Shown here: one piece after another, positions 36,089-45,654 of the stretch
How positions within the stretch are numbered: the stretch's first letter is position 1
Layout: every line of letters starts with the position of its first letter
The notes under the pieces: model-generated
Seen by the model: only the letters and a program-made list of their open reading frames with translations
Told to the model about the DNA's origin: nothing
The model's database searches: none
Made by a program: the position numbers and the translations under genes
Source of the DNA: Methylobacterium durans
Lineage (GTDB): Bacteria > Pseudomonadota > Alphaproteobacteria > Rhizobiales > Beijerinckiaceae
DNA length: 64,000 nucleotides
Direction: 5' to 3'
Assembly: GCF_003173715.1 (NCBI RefSeq)
Contig: NZ_CP029550.1
Coordinates: 5,131,501-5,195,500, forward strand

Positions 36089-36999
36089 GCGGCCGGCGGG
36101 TGGTTGGCGATCCAGTGGCGGGCGATGTCGATGCGGCGGGCGACCCAGACCCCGTCATGGGCCGCGACGTGGTCGAGGAAGCGCATGAGCGCCGCGATCC
36201 GGCCCGGGCGCCCGACGAGGCGACAATGCAGCCCCACCGACATCATCTTCGGCGTCTCGGCGCCCTCGGCGTAGAGCACGTCGAACGTGTCGCGCAGGTA
36301 GGCGAGGAACTGGTCGCCGGAATTGAAGCCCTGCGGCGCCGAGAAGCGCATGTCGTTGGCATCGAGCGTGTAGGGCACGACGAGGCCCGGCCCCTTCGGC
36401 CCGGGGATCCAGTAGGGCAGGTCGTCGGCGTAGGAATCGGCGAGGTAGACGAGATCCCGCTCCATCGCGAGGTCGCGGGTATGGACCGAGAAGCGCCCCG
36501 TGTACCAGCCGAGCGGCGCCGCCCCCGTCGCCTGCGCGTGCAGGCGGATCGCGGCGTCCATGTGGGCCGCCTCGTCGTCGCGGGAGACATGGGCGTAGTC
36601 GATCCATTTGAGGCCGTGGCTCGCGATTTCCCAATCGGCCTCGCGCATGGCGGCGACGGCTTGCGGGTTGCGGGCGAGCGCCTGCGCCACGCCGAACACG
36701 GTGACCGGGACGGCGCGGCCCGTGAAGAGCCGCCACAGCCGCCAGAACCCGGCGCGCGAGCCGTACTCGTAGATCGACTCGACGCTCATGTGGCGCTCGC
36801 CCGGAAAGGGCAGGGCGCCCACGATCTCGCTGAGGAAGGCTTCCGATGCCGCGTCCCCGTGCAGGATGCAGTTCTCGCCGCCCTCCTCGTAGTTCAGCAC
36901 GATCTGGAGGGCGAGGCGGGCGCCGCCCGGCCAGCGGGCCTGCGGCGGCTCGCGGCCGTAGCCGATCAGGTCGCGCGGGTAGGTCGGGTCCATCGGCAC
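36085..36999 (-). CDS. puuE: Allantoinase PuuE, polysaccharide-deacetylase type
   Basis: A 304-residue cofactor-independent allantoinase of the NodB-fold type, which opens allantoin to allantoate. LQIVLNYEEGGENCILHGD is the family signature, followed by SIYEYGSRAGFWRL, EIASHGLKWIDY and WYTGRFSVHTRDL. The ATG at 36999 or the second at 36993 both fit. It is read just before hutH, which it overlaps by four bases, so the two are translationally coupled. It supplies the substrate for the M20 enzyme at 31.7 kb. Confidence 0.93.
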   Translation of the reverse strand: MPMDPTYPRDLIGYGREPPQARWPGGARLALQIVLNYEEGGENCILHGDAASEAFLSEIVGALPFPGERHMSVESIYEYGSRAGFWRLWRLFTGRAVPVTVFGVAQALARNPQAVAAMREADWEIASHGLKWIDYAHVSRDDEAAHMDAAIRLHAQATGAAPLGWYTGRFSVHTRDLAMERDLVYLADSYADDLPYWIPGPKGPGLVVPYTLDANDMRFSAPQGFNSGDQFLAYLRDTFDVLYAEGAETPKMMSVGLHCRLVGRPGRIAALMRFLDHVAAHDGVWVARRIDIARHWIANHPPAA

Positions 37000-37042
37000 C
37001 TCCCGATCGAGGATGGGGCAGGGGCAGGCCCCCGGTCGCCGC

Positions 37043-38847
37043 TCACGGCTCGAACAGCGGCACCTGCCGCATCTCCGGCACGAGGACGAGACCCATGTCG
37101 GTCAGGCGGATCTGCGGGATCACCGAGAGCGGGATCAGGTTGAAGCCCATGTAGGGGATGGCGCAGCCGGCCCGCGCCCAGGCTTCCTTCAGGTCGCGCA
37201 TCTCGGCCGCGACCTGCCCGACGCGCTTGTCCGAGAGGAGGCCGGCCACGGGCAACGGCACCATCGCGACGACGATGCCGTCCTCGACCACGCAGACGCC
37301 GCCCTGCTCGGCGGCGAGCGCCGCCACCGCGACGCGCATGTCGGCCGCGTCGAGCCCGGCCACGACGATATTGTGCGCGTCGTGGCCGACGCTGCTCGCC
37401 ACCGCGCCCCGCGTCAGCCCGAAGGCCCGCAGGAGCCCGTGCGCCACCCGGCCCCGAGCCCGTGCCGCTCGACCACCGCGACGTGGCAGAGATCGTGCGC
37501 CCGCAGCGTCTCGGCCCAATCGGCGCCGGGCGTGAGCGCGACGCGCTCGTGGACGAGCTCGATCCCGGGCAGCATCGTGCGGATGGCGTTGACGGTGCAG
37601 GGTCCGGCCGGCAGCGGGGGCACGAGGGCGGGGAGGGGGTCCGGCAGATGCACGGTCGCGTAGGCGGCGCCCGGGTAGCGGTAGGGCCGGGAGAGGGCGG
37701 CCTCCAGCCTCGGCGTGATGCGCCTGTCCTCCACGACGAGTTCGCCGCCGTACCACGTGGCCTGCGGGATGAGGTCGTCGTCGAGGAGCACGAGGTCGGC
37801 CCGTCGCCCGCCGCCGAGCCCACCGACCTCCCCGTCGAGCCCGTAGCGGGTCGCCGGGTGGAGCGATCCCATCGCCCAGGCCGCGGGCTTCGGGATGCCG
37901 TGGCGCGCGGCCTCGCGCACCACCCAGTCGAGGCCGTAGGCGAGGAGATCGTCGGCATCCCGGTCGTCGGTGCAGGCGCAGACCCGCTTCCAGGCGGCGC
38001 CGTACTCGGTCACGGTGCCGATCGCCCGCGGCAGGCTGTGCCAGGGCGTCGTCGGCGGCCCGCCCCGCAGGAAGATCCAGAGACCGGCCTCGAGGAGGTC
38101 GTCGGCGATGTCGCGGTCGATCGCCTCGTGCGTGTCGGTGACGCCGCTCGCCGCGTAGGGCGCGACGAAGTCCCGCCCGAAGATGTGGCCCGAGACCGGG
38201 CGCCCGCGGGAGAGCGCCGCCGCGATGATCGCGTGGGCGCGGGCGTCGCCCTCGGCCACCGCCACGAAATCCATCTTCTCGCCGAGCGCCAGCGCCTCGG
38301 GCCAGGCATCGAAAAGGGCGGCGATCTTGTCGGGCGTCAGGTCGCCCCCGCGTTTTTCGATGTCGGGGCTGGTGGCCGGCACCGTGCTCGGCACCGTGAG
38401 GAAGATGTTGAGCGGCGCCTCCCGGGCATCCTCCAGCATCCAGGCGACGCCCTCCGCGTCGAGGACGTTCCCGATCTCGTGGCTGTCGCAGACGATCGTC
38501 GTGGTGCCGTTGAGGAGCGCGGCCTCGGCGTAGGCGCAGGCCGTGACCATGCTGCTCTCGATGTGGAGATGCGGATCGACGAGGCCCGGCGCGATCAGGC
38601 CCCCCTGTGCGTCGTAGCGCGCCGCGCCGCCCCGATGGCTGCCGGCGGGCTTCACCGCGGCGATGCGCCCGCCCGCGATCCACACCTCGCGGTCGGGCAG
38701 GATGCGCTCGGAATAGGTCGAGAGGATCCGCGCGCCGGTGACCACGCGATCGGGCTCGGCCCGGCCCGCGGCGACGTCGGCGAGGCGGCGTGTCATCGCC
38801 GCGAGCGGCGCGACGGCGAAGCGGTTGAGCGGCGCGGATTGCGTCAT
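37043..38847 (-). CDS. ade: Adenine deaminase, interrupted by a one-base frameshift
   Basis: A 601-residue adenine deaminase when corrected (adenine to hypoxanthine and ammonia). [10 protein letters not shown] holds the metal ligands, CDSHEIGNV and VSGHIFGRD follow, and the C-terminal domain has [18 protein letters not shown]. The frame breaks after VVERHGLG; one extra C in the plus-strand run 37452-37455 restores [15 protein letters not shown] and the stop at 37043. The ATG at 38847 has GAAGGA upstream. It sits 43 bases upstream of puuE on the same strand and feeds hypoxanthine to the molybdenum hydroxylase. Confidence 0.88.
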
Positions 38848-39212
38848 CGGGTCCTTCGATCCTTGAGACGCCCTGACGGGGCAGCAATCATGCCACGGGC
38901 GTCCCTTGAGCGGTACATCGCTGTCCGTCACCGCCGCGGAGGACCGATCGCAGGGGAGTGAAGCAGCTTGGCCGGGCAGCATCCACGCGTTTCGAATTCC
39001 GTATTCGTGTTTCGACCAACGCAGAAAGGTCCGAGCGCAAAATGTAATTGCGCACAAATTTTCTGATCATCCACGGTGTTTTGCTGTGATCCTGCGCGCG
39101 GAATACGTGGGGGATCGGCAAATGTTAGTGCCTGAGCCGGACAGTCACTGCTACCAGACGCCTGCCGGGACATCAGGTCTCGATGACGATCCTGCGCGGG
39201 GGTGGCGGAGAG
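38848..39212. other. AT-rich intergenic region upstream of ade
   Basis: A 365-base region between the divergent adenine deaminase and a DUF6894 gene. The stretch 38985-39130 is markedly AT-rich for this genome, with runs such as AAAATGTAATTGCG, suggesting promoters. No convincing gene is visible. Confidence 0.4.
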
Positions 39213-39437
39213 ATGGCGCGTTTCTTCTTCGATGTGTGTTCGCAGAACGAGCGGATCTCGGATCTGGAAGGGTCGTTCTGCAACAATGTCGGCTTGGCCT
39301 ACCGGGAGGCGCAGCAGATGATTCGGCAGATGCTGAGCGCCCCGAACCAGACCGGGTTCGACTGGACCTCGTGGTGGGTCGAGGTGCAGTACGCGGATCG
39401 GACGACGCTGTTCCGGGTGCCGTTCTCGCTGGGCTGA
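39213..39437 (+). CDS. DUF6894-like small protein
   Basis: A 74-residue protein starting MARFFFDVCSQNERISDLEG, the typical opening of DUF6894 small proteins of Methylobacterium and Bradyrhizobium, with the later YREAQQMIRQML helix and WWVEVQYADRTTLFRVPFS strands. Function is unknown. The ATG at 39213 has GGCGGAGAG directly upstream, so it is preferred over an in-frame ATG at 39183. Confidence 0.7.
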   Translation: MARFFFDVCSQNERISDLEGSFCNNVGLAYREAQQMIRQMLSAPNQTGFDWTSWWVEVQYADRTTLFRVPFSLG

Positions 39438-39535
39438 GCGCCCGCCCCGGCCTCTCGCGGGGCTTTGTCTCTGGCGGGGCCTTGCCGGGTCGCGCTATGA
39501 CGGGCTCCGGCGCGCGAGACGCCGCGGGAGCTGCG

Positions 39536-40219
39536 ATGACCGGCGGGACGGACGAGGTGCACAGGCGCGAGGCGGCGCACAAGCGGCGCGCCCTGCGCAA
39601 GTACGAGGCCGCGCTCGCGCCGCCGGGCCGGGACGGCGGCGAGCCGCCGCTGGAGATGTTCTCGCCGTTCGGCCCGATGATCGCGCGGACGCGGGTGCCG
39701 GCGGATCTCCTCGCCCATCTCAACGCCTTCGCCGACGGCGAGGCGGCGTCGGGGGGTCGCGAGTTCCTGGTTCCCCCGTCCGTGGCCTGCGCCGGAGGCG
39801 CGTCCTCGCTCGTCGCCGTCATCGAGGACCGGCTCCGGCGCTACGTGCTGGCGGCGGAGGGCGTGCCGGCGAAGCGGATAGCGATCGACCGGATCTGGAT
39901 CGTCAGCCAGTTCGCCGCCACGCCGAGCCCGGTGCATTTCCACTCGGGCGACCTCTCGGGCGTGCTCTACCTGAAGGCGCCGGAGCCGCCGCCGGAGAGC
40001 GAGCTCGACAGGACCTACATCTCCGGCCGGCAGGCCGGCTACCTGAACTTCCTGACCGGCGGCAAGCAGCGCTTCGCCAGGACGCTCCTCAGCGTGCCGC
40101 CGGAGACGGGAGTGCTCTACACCTTCCCCGGCTGGCTCCTGCACGGCGTCGAGCCCTTCACGGGGCCCGGGGAGCGGCGCTCGCTCTCCTTCAACGCGAG
40201 CGCCGAGGCGGAGACCTGA
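39536..40219 (+). CDS. Putative 2-oxoglutarate/Fe(II)-dependent oxygenase
   Basis: A 227-residue protein with the double-stranded beta-helix iron site: PVHFHSGDLSGVLYLKAP supplies His and Asp, and GWLLHGVEPFTGPGERRSL supplies the distal His and the 2-oxoglutarate-binding Arg. It resembles the putative 2OG-Fe(II) oxygenase family related to phage-type hydroxylases. Start ATG at 39536, preceded by GGGAG; a second ATG at 39497 has no ribosome site. Substrate is unknown. Confidence 0.82.
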   Translation: MTGGTDEVHRREAAHKRRALRKYEAALAPPGRDGGEPPLEMFSPFGPMIARTRVPADLLAHLNAFADGEAASGGREFLVPPSVACAGGASSLVAVIEDRLRRYVLAAEGVPAKRIAIDRIWIVSQFAATPSPVHFHSGDLSGVLYLKAPEPPPESELDRTYISGRQAGYLNFLTGGKQRFARTLLSVPPETGVLYTFPGWLLHGVEPFTGPGERRSLSFNASAEAET

Positions 40220-40290
40220 GGCGAGCGGCCCGTTCCCGGCCCGGATCCCCGGTCCGCCGTCGGTCCTGGCGCCCGGGACAGGGCGGATGG

Positions 40291-43073
40291 TCAGGGGTGC
40301 CGGGCGCCGGCGTCCTCATCTCCTTGCGCCTCCAGCGCCGCCATCACCGCGCGGAAGATCCGGTCCGGCGCGAAGGGGGTCGCGGTCAGCCGGGCGCCGG
40401 TGGCATCGCGGATGGCGTTGGCGAGCGCGGGCGCCACGGGGTTGAACGGCGCCTCGCTCATCGATTTCGCGCCGAGCGGGCCGATCCGGTCGTGGGTCTT
40501 CGCGAACAGCACTTCGCTGCGCGGCACGTCGGCGATCGCCGGGATGTGGTAGGCGCGGAAGCTCCCGTTCGCGACGCGGCCCTCCCCGTCGATGCGGACC
40601 TCCTCGTAGAGGGCGGCGCCGAGCGCCTGCGCGATGCCGCCCTCGATCTGGCCGCGGCACTGCATCGGGTTGATGACGCGCCCCGCATCGGCCGCCTGGA
40701 CGCTCTTCAGGACGCGCACCTCGCCCCGCGTCGGGTGCACGGCGACGCGGAAGGCCTGGACGTTGAAGGCCACCGAGCGCGGCGTGCCGTCGGCGAAGCC
40801 CTCCGCCGCCGGAGGATCGTCCGCGGCCAGCTCCGCAAGGCTCATCCGCCCCGCCCCGCAGGAGACCGCGTCGGGCCCGAGACGGCAGGCGGCAGGGTCC
40901 GCGCCGAGCCCGCGCGCCGCCCGGTCGCGGATCGCGGCGGCGAGCGCCTCGGCGGCGCGGAGCGCCGCCTGCGCCCCACCACCGTGCCGGTGCTGCCGTA
41001 GGCGCCGGTGTCGTGATCGACCGCGTCGGTGTCCGAGGCGTGGAGGCGGATCCGGTCGGGATGCGTGCCGAGCGCGCGCGCCGCGATCTGGGCGTGCACC
41101 GTCGCGGTGCCGTTGCCGAACTCCGCCGTGCCGATCGCGAGGCTGTAGGTCCCGTCCGGCTCGAGGCGGATGCGCGCCTGCGCCCGGTGGCCGCGGGGCG
41201 GTACCGTGTCGATCATGGCGAGCGCCATGCCGGTGCCGACCCGCCATTCTGGGCCGGGCGGCGCCTCGCCAGGATCGGCCCGGAGCGCCGCGGCGGCGAG
41301 GTCGAGGCATTGGTCGAGGCCGTAGCTGCCGTATTCCACGTCGCGGGGCTCCAGGCTCGTCGAGACCATCGGGTCGCCGGGGCGCACGACGTTGCGGCGG
41401 CGCATCTCGAACGGGTCGAGCCCGAGCATCCGGGCGAGGTCGTCCATCGCCGATTCGAGGGCGAAGATCGTCTGGCTGAGGCCGTAGCCCCGGAAGGCGC
41501 CGGCCGGCAGGGTGTGCGTGTAGGCGCTGTACCCGTCGACCCGCTTGTTCGGGCAGCGGTAGACGCCGATCACCTCGTTGCAGCCGTGGTGGATCACGCC
41601 GCCCGCGTGGTTGCCGTAGGCGCCCGTGTTCGCGAGGACGTCGAGGGCGATCGCCGTGAGCGTGCCGTCTGCCCTGGCGCCGAGGCGTACCCGCACCCGC
41701 ATCGGGTGGCGCGTGGTGGTGGCGGCGAATTGCTCGGCGCGGGTCAATTCCCACTTCACCGGGCGGCCGGTCTTCAGGACGGCCAGCGCGACGAGATCCT
41801 CGGTCAGCATCTCCTGCTTGCCGCCGAAGCCGCCGCCGACGCGGCCGGCGAGAACCCGCACCCGGGTCCGGTCGAGGCCGAACAGGGTGGCCAGCGCGTC
41901 CCGCGTCAGGAATGGGACCTGCGTCGAGGAGCGGATCACGAGGCGGCCGTCCCCGTCGAGCCAGCCGACCGCGCCGTGGGTCTCCAGATGCGCGTGCTGC
42001 ACGCGCTGGGCGAAAAAGGTCGCCTCGTGGACGCGGTCGGCTTCGGCGAACCCCGCCGCGACGTCGCCGATCGCCCCGTGCACCTCGGCCGCGAGGTTCG
42101 GGTGGGCGTGGAGCGGCGGCGCGTCGGCCCCGGCCTCCGTCGTCCCCCGGTCGGCGGGATCGTGCACGAGGGGCGCGTCGGGCCGCAGGGCCGCCTCGGG
42201 GTCGAAGACCGCCGGTCGGAGCGCGTAGCGCACAAGCAGCGCCCGGCAGCCGGCCTCGGCCGCGGCCTCGCTCTCGGCCACCACCGCGGCGACCCGCTGG
42301 CCGGCGAACCTGACCACTCGGTCGAGGAGGCTGGTGTCGGCCGCGTCGTCCTCCGGGATCTCGTGGCGGCCGGTCGAGAACAGGCGGTCCGGCGCATCGG
42401 CGTGGGTGAGCACCGCCACGACGCCGGGGACGGCGAGGGCATCCGCGGTCTCGATGCCCTCGATGCGGGCATGGGCGTGGGGGGAGCGGAGCACCTTGAG
42501 GTGGAGCAGCCCCGGCACAGCGAGGTCGACAGTGAAGGGCGCGGTGCCGGTGACGACCGCGCGGGCGGCGGGGGCGGGACAGTTCCGCCCGACCGGGTCG
42601 GCCTCCGCGGGATCCTCCGCGTGGCCGACCCCGTCGATGGCGTCGCGGATCGCCCGGTAGCCGGTGCAGCGGCAGAGATTGCCCTTCAGGGCGTCGTCGA
42701 GATCGCGCGCCCGCCCCTGGTCGAGCGCCGCCGCGGTCATGATCAGGCCGGGCGTGCAGAAGCCGCACTGGAAGCCCTGGGCGGCCAGGAACGCCTCCTG
42801 CATCGGGTGGAGCGCGGCGGGCGGCGGGGAGCCCGGCGTGCAGGGGCCCGCGAGGCCCTCGATCGTCGTGATGGTGCGGCCCGCCGCCCGGAAGGCCGGC
42901 AGCAGGCAGGCGTGGATCGGCTCGCCGTCGAGATGGACCGTGCAGGCCCCGCAATCGCCCGCGTCGCAGCCCTTCTTGACGCCGAACCAGCCGAGTTCGC
43001 GCAGCAGCGTGCGCAGGCACTGGCCGGGACGCGGCGCCGCCTCCTGGGCGAGGCCGTTGACGGTGAGCCTCAT
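40291..43073 (-). CDS. Fused [2Fe-2S]/molybdenum-cofactor hydroxylase subunit (xanthine dehydrogenase-type), interrupted by a one-base frameshift
   Basis: A 927-residue protein when corrected. Residues 1-160 are the two [2Fe-2S] domains (GCDAGDCGACTVHLDGEPIH AC; CGFCTPGLIM and NLCRCTGYRAI). The rest is the Moco domain with GGGFGGKQEML, AFRGYGLSQ and, near the end, KSMSEAPFNP, where the catalytic Glu is kept but the usual preceding Gly is Ser. The frame breaks after STGTVVG; one extra C in 40974-40977 (plus strand) restores AQAALRAAEALAAAI to the stop. It overlaps the FAD subunit stop by four bases. Joining FeS and Moco parts without the FAD part is unusual for xanthine dehydrogenase. Substrate probably hypoxanthine/xanthine by context. 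Confidence 0.85.
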
Positions 43074-43885
43074 CGGGAAAGCTCCGCGCGGATCTCCTCG
43101 GCGAGAGCGTGCGTCACGTGCCGCCGCCAGTCGGGAGCCCCGTGGACGTCGTCGTACCAGACATCGTCGGGGATCGCCGCCGCGAGGGCCGCCCGGAGGG
43201 TCCCTCCGTCCGGCGGCTCGGGGAAGGCGAGGCGGACCGGGCGCCGGGTCGAGGCGGTCACCGTGAGGGCGAGGGCTCCGCCCGGATCCCGCGTGCCGAT
43301 CAGGAGGGCGCCGGAGCGCCCGTTCGGGCAGAGCGATGCGCGCCGGAAGGCACTGCGCCGTCTCAGAGCCGCGGCCGGCAGGTCGATCCCGAGCAGGAGC
43401 TCGCCCGGGCGGAGCGCGGTCTCCAGCGGGCCGCGCACGAGGTCGAGGACGGAGAGGCGGCGCCGCCCGCCATCCGCGCCCTGCAGGCGGCAGGTCCCGT
43501 CGAGGGCCGCGGTGAGCGCGATCATCGGCCCCGCGGGCAGCGCGAGGCAGAGGTTCCCGCCCACGGTCGCGCGGTTCTGGATCTTGAACGAGCCGAGGAG
43601 CGCCCGGCAGCATTGCCCGACGAGGGGCGCGGCGCGCCAGTCGGGCGGCAGGTCCAGCCGGTCGAGGGCGGCGAGGGTGCAGGTCGCCGCCAGGCTCAGG
43701 CCCTCGGCCGAGATCTCGGCCGCGGGCCAGCCGAGGCCGCACAGGTCGATCAGCCGTCGCGTGTCCGGCTGCGGCTCGGAGAACAGCCAGGTCCCGCCCG
43801 CCAGGAAGGCGTCGCCCGCCTGCCAGGGCGGCAGCGCGTCCGCGCTCGGCGGCACCACGACGCTTGCGATCGTGTCGAGATCCAT
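43070..43885 (-). CDS. Molybdenum hydroxylase FAD-binding subunit
   Basis: A 271-residue FAD-binding domain of the xanthine dehydrogenase/CO dehydrogenase medium-subunit type. AGGTWLFSEPQ matches the first FAD loop and NRATVGGNLCLALPAG the second. The FeS-binding insertion typical of some members is not evident. The start ATG at 43885; its stop overlaps the start of the fused FeS/Moco gene as ATGA, so both are made together as one enzyme complex. No xdhC insertase gene follows. Confidence 0.87.
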   Translation of the reverse strand: MDLDTIASVVVPPSADALPPWQAGDAFLAGGTWLFSEPQPDTRRLIDLCGLGWPAAEISAEGLSLAATCTLAALDRLDLPPDWRAAPLVGQCCRALLGSFKIQNRATVGGNLCLALPAGPMIALTAALDGTCRLQGADGGRRRLSVLDLVRGPLETALRPGELLLGIDLPAAALRRRSAFRRASLCPNGRSGALLIGTRDPGGALALTVTASTRRPVRLAFPEPPDGGTLRAALAAAIPDDVWYDDVHGAPDWRRHVTHALAEEIRAELSR

Positions 43886-44043
43886 GGAGCGAGCGTAGCA
43901 AATCTCCGTCCACTCGGCCTGCCGCCCTGTCCGCCACGAACCGCGGATCGTGCCGCGCTCTGGCCTTCCCGCACGGATTGCAGGATGCTGACGGACCCGG
44001 AACGCGCGGGGGACCCGAGACTGAGCGAGGGGAGGCCGCGAAC

Positions 44044-44274
44044 GTGGTGCCGCACCGGAGGAAAGAGCAGCCGAGCGAGGCCGAGGCCGCCCGCCATCCC
44101 GACGCGATCGCGGGGCAGGCGCTTCTGGAGGAGCGGTTGCGGCGCCTGAGTCCGGACGATCGGACCGCCTTCGAGGAGGCCGTGCGCCGTTGCTTCGCGA
44201 GCGCTGCATCGGAGGAGGCCGAGGGGCGCACCGCGGAGGAGGGGCCCGGCGCGGCCGGCCGAGCGTCCCGATGA
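44044..44274 (+). CDS. Small acidic helical protein
   Basis: A 76-residue protein starting at the GTG 44044 (or the next GTG, 44047), with GGGGAGG about 8 bases upstream. Its core LLEERLRRLSPDDRTAFEEAVRRCF is amphipathic and helical, with an Ala/Glu-rich tail. No family is recognised. Its stop overlaps the next start as ATGA, so the two are translationally coupled, which supports both being real. Confidence 0.55.
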   Translation: MVPHRRKEQPSEAEAARHPDAIAGQALLEERLRRLSPDDRTAFEEAVRRCFASAASEEAEGRTAEEGPGAAGRASR

Positions 44275-44561
44275 CGCTCACGCGCTGCCGGCGCTGCCGC
44301 CAGCCGATCCTCACCGATGCCCGCTGCTGCCCGCATTGCGCGGTCGCGAATCCGAGCCGCAGGCGCCGCCGTGGCCGCGCCCTGCTCCTCGGCCTCCTGG
44401 CCATCGCCGCCGGCCTCGCGGGCTACCGCTACGCCGCCGGCCCGTCCCCGGACCGCGGCGCGCCCCCGGCGACCTCCGCGAACGTCACCACCATCCCGAA
44501 GACGGTGCAGGGCGGGCCGATCCGGCGCCATCCCCGCGAGGGGGAGGCGAGCCCGCGCTGA
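44271..44561 (+). CDS. Zinc-ribbon membrane protein
   Basis: A 96-residue protein. The N-terminus has two CxxC pairs (CRRCRQPI and CCPHCAVANP) forming a short zinc ribbon, then a basic RRRRRGR stop-transfer segment and a membrane helix (ALLLGLLAIAAGLAGYRYAAG), then a polar tail. No named family. It overlaps the preceding small acidic protein by 4 bases. Confidence 0.65.
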   Translation: MTLTRCRRCRQPILTDARCCPHCAVANPSRRRRRGRALLLGLLAIAAGLAGYRYAAGPSPDRGAPPATSANVTTIPKTVQGGPIRRHPREGEASPR

Positions 44562-44568
44562 CGGCGCC

Positions 44569-45564
44569 TCAGCGCCGCCGCGCCTCGAGCTCGGCGGCCT
44601 TCAGGTACCAGCGCTCGGCCTCCGACCGGCTGCCCTCCAGCCCGACGATCGGGAGGGTGCGCAGCACGCCCTGATCGTAGCTGCGGGCCATGCCCCGGGC
44701 GCCGCGCGCGTCGCCCTCCGAGGCGACCCGCTGGAAGAACAGGCGCGCCGCCGCGACCTCGCCCGCCGTCAGGAGCTGCTCGCCCCGCGCCACGAGGGCG
44801 TCAAGCTTCGGGTTGGGCTCCCGCGCGGCGGGGGGAGGGGCCGGCGCGGGCTCGGGCTCGGCCGCCTGCGGGCTCGCCAGCGGCGGGAAGGCCGTGACCC
44901 GGGCGGGGCCGCCCTCCTCGCCGTCGCCCGAGGTCTTGCCGCTCGCCGCGAGGCGCTGCCGGAGGGCGGCGGTGTCCGCGGGGGCCTCGTCGACGGGCGC
45001 CGCCGCCTGCGCGGGCTGCGCCGCTTGGACGGGCTGCGCCGCTTGGACGGGCTGCGCCGGCTGGACGGGCTGCGCCGGCTGGACGGGCGCGGCCCGGTCG
45101 GCCTTGGCCGGAGGCGCCTCGGCGGCGGGCGTGAGGGTCGCGGTCGTCAGAGCCTCGCCGGCGGGCGCGGAGGGGCGCGCCCGCTCCCCGGTTGCGGCCG
45201 GCCGCGAGGATCCGCTCCGGCCGAGCATCTGGAATCCGGCGAGGCCCGCGAGGCCGGCGAGGCCGAGGGCGATCACCGCGACGGGCCAGCGGCGCCGGCC
45301 GAAGGTGTGGCGGATCGCGCGTCGGGTGGCCCCGTCCGCGATGAAATTGTCCGGCGCCGAGAGGGCGGAGCGCGCGGCCTCCGGGGGCTCAGTGGCGTAG
45401 CCGCGCATGTCGACCGGCTGGTCCTTCGGCCCGAACCGGCGCAGGAAATCGATGTCGGTCTCCTCGGTGCCGGAGCCCTGGAAGGGCCCCACCGCCTGCT
45501 CCGGGAACAGGGTGTGGACCTCGCCCTTCGGCTCGGGCAGCGGCTTCTTGTACGACGCAGACAT
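44569..45564 (-). CDS. Membrane-anchored protein with Pro/Gln repeat and Sel1-like C-terminus
   Basis: A 331-residue protein. The first 95 residues are cytoplasmic and polar, one membrane helix lies near 98-118 (WPVAVIALGLAGLAGLAGF), then a long low-complexity linker with tandem PVQPAQ/PVQAAQ units, and a C-terminal Sel1/TPR-like segment (AGEVAAARLFFQRVASEGDA, SEAERWYLKAAELEA). It could span the cell wall to place the Sel1 domain in the periplasm. Start ATG at 45564. It converges on the zinc-ribbon gene and lies downstream of the TAXI protein on the same strand. Confidence 0.72.
   Translation of the reverse strand: MSASYKKPLPEPKGEVHTLFPEQAVGPFQGSGTEETDIDFLRRFGPKDQPVDMRGYATEPPEAARSALSAPDNFIADGATRRAIRHTFGRRRWPVAVIALGLAGLAGLAGFQMLGRSGSSRPAATGERARPSAPAGEALTTATLTPAAEAPPAKADRAAPVQPAQPVQPAQPVQAAQPVQAAQPAQAAAPVDEAPADTAALRQRLAASGKTSGDGEEGGPARVTAFPPLASPQAAEPEPAPAPPPAAREPNPKLDALVARGEQLLTAGEVAAARLFFQRVASEGDARGARGMARSYDQGVLRTLPIVGLEGSRSEAERWYLKAAELEARRR
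45016..45087 (-). repeat. 18-bp in-frame tandem repeat, four units
   Basis: Four 18-base units (two of CTGCGCCGCTTGGACGGG and two with one base changed, plus strand) encode the PVQAAQ/PVQPAQ linker of the membrane-anchored protein. The nearly identical DNA suggests recent expansion by slippage, and copy number may vary between strains. Confidence 0.85.
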
Positions 45565-45654
45565 CCGCAAACTCCTCCCTGACGCACGCTGCGTCCCGTT
45601 CGATCCCCCGCCTCTCTGGCCGGCTTGTCGCCGGCTCTCCTCTCGCCCGTGTCC

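Noticed and set aside
34169-36274. A 701-codon plus-strand open frame opposite hutH
   Set aside because: Antisense shadow with unnatural composition; hutH motifs on the minus strand are unambiguous.
41013-43898. A 961-codon open frame on the plus strand opposite the molybdenum hydroxylase
   Set aside because: It is an antisense shadow caused by high GC content: Arg/Gly/Pro-rich, no domain, and it overlaps a gene with clear motifs.
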